Program-made: the position numbers and the translations under genes
Assembly: GCA_937906485.1 (NCBI GenBank)
Contig: CALCYB010000031.1
Span: 1-35,302, forward strand
Direction: 5' to 3'
From: an uncultured Rikenellaceae bacterium
GTDB taxonomy: Bacteria > Bacteroidota > Bacteroidia > Bacteroidales > UBA932
Length of the DNA: 35,302 bases
In this document: positions 32,011 to 35,302 of the stretch, in pieces
How positions within the stretch are numbered: the first letter of the stretch is position 1
How the letters are laid out: each line of letters opens with the position of its first letter
Notes under the pieces: model-generated
What the model was told of the DNA's origin: nothing
The model's database searches: none
The model's input: the letters and a program-made list of their open reading frames with translations, nothing else

Positions 32011-32913
32011 TTAAAAAACTGAAATTTTCAAATATTTTTTCGGATTTTCTTCAATTTTTTGAATGAGGCTATCCAGACTTCCGACCAAACCTACGACAGA
32101 ATGATGCAGGGAGTCGTTATGCATTAATTTTCCAAAACTGCCTTCCGGATTTTGGAGACCGTCACTCAAATTTTTCAGCGAACCGACCAGTTGGTCCAGC
32201 TCGGCCTGGCTCAATTGTCCGGCCATCTCTTCTACGTGTTGCATGGCCCGGTTGGTGGTGATCATGGTAGAGTCGAGCCGGTTGCTGATTTGGGAGATGT
32301 TGGTGACAATCTGGTGGATCTGCTGCTGATCGACGGCTGCTGTAAGGCTGTTCAGTTGTCTGGAGGTATTTTCCAGGTGCCGCAGGATGTTGCTGAGGTG
32401 GGCCTGGCTTTCTTCGCCCAACATCCGGTTGACATGGGAGAGGGTTTGCCGCAGGTCGGACATCAGCATACTGGCATCTTGGGCAACGGTCGGCAAGGCA
32501 TTCATCAAGCTGCCCAGTGCATCCGGGATGATCTCACCGGGAAGCGTGCTTCCGTTTTTTGCGGCTTTCGGGGAGGTCCCTTCCAGGATGCGGATCGCGC
32601 GGCCACCGAGGATGTCTGCACTGAAGAGGACCGCCCGGGAATCTTCTGGAATCAGGAAGTCTTCCTTGATGGATATTTCCACTTTGAAACGGCCTTCTTC
32701 GCGGAGGTAGTCGATGCCTTTGAGACTCCCTGCCTTGAATCCCCGGATGTAGACTGCGCTGGCCGGGTTCAATCCTTCCACCTGCTCAAAATAGGTGTAG
32801 TAGGTGTGGTTGCCTTTCAGAAAGTCATTTCCCTTCAGGAAGTTGATCAGTAGAAAGGTGGCGATGAGGGTAATCAGGACAAACAGTCCGATGCGGATGC
32901 TTTTATTTTTCAT
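32011..32913 (-). CDS. MCE-domain (MlaD-like) membrane protein
   Basis: 300 residues from the ATG at 32913. One N-terminal helix (about 7-26) anchors it in the inner membrane; the MCE domain follows (about 36-115: YTYFEQVEGLNPASAVYIRGFKAGSL, LGGRAIRIL), then a long helical and probably coiled-coil tail rich in Leu, Gln and Ser. MCE proteins form hexameric tunnels for lipid transport between membranes, as in the Mla system. No Mla permease or ATPase is adjacent. The frame is open upstream to 33153, but that part is inside the amidase gene. It is 10 bases downstream of the amidase, in one operon. Confidence 0.9.
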   Translation of the reverse strand: MKNKSIRIGLFVLITLIATFLLINFLKGNDFLKGNHTYYTYFEQVEGLNPASAVYIRGFKAGSLKGIDYLREEGRFKVEISIKEDFLIPEDSRAVLFSADILGGRAIRILEGTSPKAAKNGSTLPGEIIPDALGSLMNALPTVAQDASMLMSDLRQTLSHVNRMLGEESQAHLSNILRHLENTSRQLNSLTAAVDQQQIHQIVTNISQISNRLDSTMITTNRAMQHVEEMAGQLSQAELDQLVGSLKNLSDGLQNPEGSFGKLMHNDSLHHSVVGLVGSLDSLIQKIEENPKKYLKISVF

Positions 32914-32923
32914 GATGGAGATG

Positions 32924-33976
32924 TTATTCGATGTGGGTGATGAACGCTTCCGGGAAAAACTTTCTGACGTAGGCGAGATCTTTGCGTGCCTGCTCCTGGC
33001 TGGCATACCTTCCATAGGTGTATTTGTACAGACTGCCGGCAGACAGGCGTTGGCAACCTTCCAGTCCTTTGAACGCCGGATCGGAGGGGGAGAGTTTCTT
33101 GCTGGAGGCAAAAATCTGTATCCGGTAGCAGCCGTCAGGATCTTGTGTGCCACGGACAGGATCCGTCACTTCAATGACCGTTTCGTAGGACTGCTTGTAC
33201 TGCTTGACTGCCTGGAAAATGCTGTTGGCCATCTTCTGGCGTTGCGAGGCAGAACGGAGTGCTTTCAGGTCTTCGCTGTTGGACATGAATCCCAATTCGG
33301 TCAGTACAGCCGGCATGGTACATTTCCACAGCACCAGCAATCCCCCTTGTTTGATGCCCCGGTTTTTGCGGATGGGTCCTTTCTGGAAACTTTCCTGCAT
33401 CTTGTCTGCCAGGTAGAGGCTTTGTTCCAGGTGGGCATTCTGCAGCAGGGAGAAGATGATGTAGGATTCGGGATTCTTGGGGTCAAAGCCCTGGTAGGTG
33501 GAACTGTAGTCCTCTTCCAGGACAATCACGGAGTTTTCCTGTTTACAGACCTCAAAGTTGGATTCGCTTTTGTGCATCCCCATGACCCAGGTTTCTGTAC
33601 CTCGGGCCGAGCTGTTGTTCTTGACCGAGTTCACATGTATGGAGATGAACAGATCCGCATGGTTGCGGTTGGCGATGGCTGCCCGTTGGTCCAGCGGAAC
33701 AAATTTGTCGGTGGAGCGGGTATAGATGACTTTGATGTCGGGATAGGTCTGCTGGATGAGTTCTCCCAGCCGCAGACCGACGTCCAGTACAATGTTTTTC
33801 TCCAGGGTTTTTCCATCCCGGCTGATGCAGCCGGCGTCCTTGCCTCCATGCCCGGGATCAATGACGATGGTCTTGAGCTGCAGACCGACCTGTTCCTGGG
33901 CGGCAGCACCGGGTCCGAAACAAAGAAATAGCCCGATAAATAGGGGTAAAAGAAATCTTCTTGGATTGATTGGCAT
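32924..33976 (-). CDS. N-acetylmuramoyl-L-alanine amidase with SPOR domain
   Basis: 350 residues. A signal peptide (about 1-26, ending GAAAQ) sends it to the periplasm. The Amidase_3 domain has zinc ligands His43 (DPGHGGKD), Glu59 and His114 (ISIHVNS), and a catalytic glutamate in AVLTELGFMSN. The C-terminal SPOR domain (about 283-350, CYRIQIFASSKKL) would bind septal, denuded peptidoglycan. It probably splits daughter cells by removing stem peptides. It is the first gene of a two-gene unit with an MCE protein, and its promoter overlaps that of lptD. Confidence 0.93.
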   Translation of the reverse strand: MPINPRRFLLPLFIGLFLCFGPGAAAQEQVGLQLKTIVIDPGHGGKDAGCISRDGKTLEKNIVLDVGLRLGELIQQTYPDIKVIYTRSTDKFVPLDQRAAIANRNHADLFISIHVNSVKNNSSARGTETWVMGMHKSESNFEVCKQENSVIVLEEDYSSTYQGFDPKNPESYIIFSLLQNAHLEQSLYLADKMQESFQKGPIRKNRGIKQGGLLVLWKCTMPAVLTELGFMSNSEDLKALRSASQRQKMANSIFQAVKQYKQSYETVIEVTDPVRGTQDPDGCYRIQIFASSKKLSPSDPAFKGLEGCQRLSAGSLYKYTYGRYASQEQARKDLAYVRKFFPEAFITHIE

Positions 33977-33995
33977 GTTTATTGCAAAATTTGTG

Positions 33996-34003
33996 TAGAT
34001 TTG
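33996..34003 (+). promoter_or_regulatory. -7 element for lptD
   Basis: TAGATTTG is a full TAnnTTTG match 27 bases before the ATG at 34031. The nearest TTG upstream is 23 bases away (33970-33972), slightly too far. Confidence 0.55.
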
Positions 34004-34010
34004 CGTCTTG

Positions 34011-34018
34011 CAAAGTTA
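34011..34018 (-). promoter_or_regulatory. -7 element for the amidase-MCE operon
   Basis: On the minus strand this reads TAACTTTG, a full match 34 bases before the amidase start at 33976. A possible -33 TTTG is 17 bases upstream, inside the first codons of lptD. Confidence 0.55.
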
Positions 34019-34030
34019 AGTAATTTTTTG

Positions 34031-35302
34031 ATGTCCAAAACGCATCTTCATCATATAATAATCGGTCTCCTGTTGACGTTGCTGCTGGTTGCTGGATCGG
34101 TGGCGACGCCTGCACATGCGCGTACGGTGCTGGATCAGCAGCTTGACAGCCTCAACCAGCAGATTACGGCGGCTGCTCCGGACTCCCTTCAGGTCAAAGA
34201 TACGGTCCTTCGTCCGACCGGGATGTTGCAGATGCCGGCCTTTTCGCAAGCACGGGACTCCATCATCGAGGATTTTAGTGACGGCCGCAAAATGCTGTAT
34301 TATTATGGGGATGTCAAGGTGACCTATGGCAGCATGTCGCTTACTGCAGCTTATATGGCGTATGACGTGGATTCAAAGACCGTGTTTGCCAGTGGCTTGC
34401 GTGATTCGACCGGTAAATGGGAAGGGAAGCCGGAAATGCAGGACAACGGCAAGTCGTATGTCATGGAATCCATCCTTTATAATTTTGAGACCAACAAAAT
34501 GCGGATCTGGAACATGATCACTCAAGAAGAAGAGGGGTTTCTGCATGGAGAAAACATGAAGATGATGCCGGACAAATCCATCAACATCAAACAGGGAAAA
34601 TATACGGTCTGTGATTTGGAGCATCCCCACTATTACCTGCAGATGACTGTGGCCAAGACCGTTACGGATCCGGAGCAGAAGACGGTGTTCGGCCCGGCCT
34701 ATCTTGTGTTGGGGGATGTTCCCCTGCCTTTGGGGTTGCCGTTCGGTTTTGTGCCCAAACGGCCCGATCGGGCCAGTGGTCTGCTGTTCCCTTCTTATGG
34801 GGAAGAAGTCAAGCGTGGTTTCTACCTGAAAGATTTGGGCTACTATTTTGTCCTGGGCGATTATTTTGACCTGGCGGTGACCGGGGATATCTATACCTTG
34901 GGGTCCTGGGCGCTGGAATTGAACTCCCGTTACAAGGTACGCTACAAGTACAACGGTAATTTCGCCTTGACCTATTCGGCCGATGTGACCGGGGAACGTG
35001 GAAGTACGGACTTTGCCGAGTCGCGTAACTTTTCGGTGAAATGGTCCCATGCACAGGACCCTAAAGCCCGTCCGGGTACGTCTTTCCGGGCTTCGGTGAA
35101 TTTTTCCAGCCCCTCGAACAACCGTTATAATTCCAATTCCATCAACGAGGCCCTGCAAAGTCAGGTATCGTCATCCATCTCCTACTCCAAAACCTGGAGC
35201 AAAATGAGCCTCTCGGTCAATGCCCTGCACAATCAGAATTCGCGGGACAGTTCGTATGCGATTACCTTTCCGAACGTCACCTTCAACGTCAATCGTTTCT
35301 TT
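34031..35302 (+). CDS. lptD: LPS-assembly protein LptD (putative), 3' end outside the window
   Basis: 424 codons from the ATG at 34031 to the window edge without a stop. A signal peptide (about 1-31, ending ATPAHA) is followed by an OstA/LptA-like beta-jellyroll (about 60-230: YYYGDVKVTYGSMSLTAAYMAYD, KYTVCDLEHPHYYLQ) and the beginning of an outer-membrane barrel with FPSYGEEVKRGFYLKDLGYYF. The segment PLPLGLPFGFVP is typical of LptD proteins of Bacteroidota. LptD with LptE inserts lipopolysaccharide in the outer leaflet. It is divergent from the amidase-MCE unit, with facing promoters in a 54-base gap. Confidence 0.88.
   Translation, partial: MSKTHLHHIIIGLLLTLLLVAGSVATPAHARTVLDQQLDSLNQQITAAAPDSLQVKDTVLRPTGMLQMPAFSQARDSIIEDFSDGRKMLYYYGDVKVTYGSMSLTAAYMAYDVDSKTVFASGLRDSTGKWEGKPEMQDNGKSYVMESILYNFETNKMRIWNMITQEEEGFLHGENMKMMPDKSINIKQGKYTVCDLEHPHYYLQMTVAKTVTDPEQKTVFGPAYLVLGDVPLPLGLPFGFVPKRPDRASGLLFPSYGEEVKRGFYLKDLGYYFVLGDYFDLAVTGDIYTLGSWALELNSRYKVRYKYNGNFALTYSADVTGERGSTDFAESRNFSVKWSHAQDPKARPGTSFRASVNFSSPSNNRYNSNSINEALQSQVSSSISYSKTWSKMSLSVNALHNQNSRDSSYAITFPNVTFNVNRFF

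Noticed and set aside
32804..33931. A 375-codon plus-strand frame opposite the amidase
   Set aside because: The amidase on the minus strand has a signal peptide, zinc ligands and a SPOR domain; this frame has none.
1..35302. CRISPR array, insertion sequence, prophage, toxin-antitoxin or restriction-modification locus
   Set aside because: No direct-repeat array, transposase, integrase, capsid, nuclease-methylase pair or small toxin pair was seen; every large frame is assigned to core or envelope genes.

Overview
This window reads as chromosomal DNA of an anaerobic member of the Bacteroidota, most likely the order Bacteroidales. The evidence is the phylum-specific promoter signature (TAnnTTTG, sometimes with a TTTG about 19-20 bases upstream) in front of many genes, A-rich start regions without strong Shine-Dalgarno sequences, a type IX secretion (T9SS) style cargo protein with a PorV-like partner, a DUF3822 gene, a Bacteroidota-type LptD, and a butyrate-forming gene set. 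I cannot name the genus. I see no insertion sequence, phage, CRISPR array or integration scar. Almost all of the window is core genome, so the most promising unexplained material is in conserved but uncharacterised gene pairs.

Layout. 1-336: 5' part of a minus-strand membrane protein, possibly ComEC-like. 473-3699: acetate kinase, phosphate butyryltransferase and butyrate kinase in one operon, closed by a hairpin. 3772-6545: a patatin-like lipase divergent from a MATE transporter followed by a cytidylate-kinase-like protein. 6546-9152 (minus): a DHH phosphoesterase and two FKBP-like lipoproteins. 9267-11310 (plus): a membrane-anchored pseudopilin-like protein, a DUF3822 protein, rsmD and a tRNA-Asp. 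11372-14189 (minus): a lipoprotein endonuclease/phosphatase-family enzyme, an ECF sigma factor, a probable anti-sigma membrane protein and a GIN-domain surface protein. 14277-17953 (minus): a subtilisin-like protease with a T9SS C-terminal domain, then a PorV-like barrel.

18174-21454 (plus): the protein quality-control operon tig-clpP-clpX. 21487-27517 (minus): a six-gene operon rsfS-ftsH-cdsA-psd-M20 dipeptidase-pyrF. 27559-28338 (plus): a birA without a DNA-binding domain. 28356-31867 (minus): dnaA-pepD-rpe. 32011-33976 (minus): an N-acetylmuramoyl-L-alanine amidase and an MCE-domain (MlaD-like) protein, divergent from lptD (34031 to the window end, open).

Functional themes are short-chain fatty acid formation with ATP yield, proteolysis and peptide use (two M20 peptidases, ClpXP, FtsH, a surface subtilase), and envelope building (CdsA/Psd phospholipids, LptD, MCE, amidase). 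Several intergenic regions are very compact: promoters of divergent genes overlap, and two convergent gene pairs carry hairpins spanning their stop codons.
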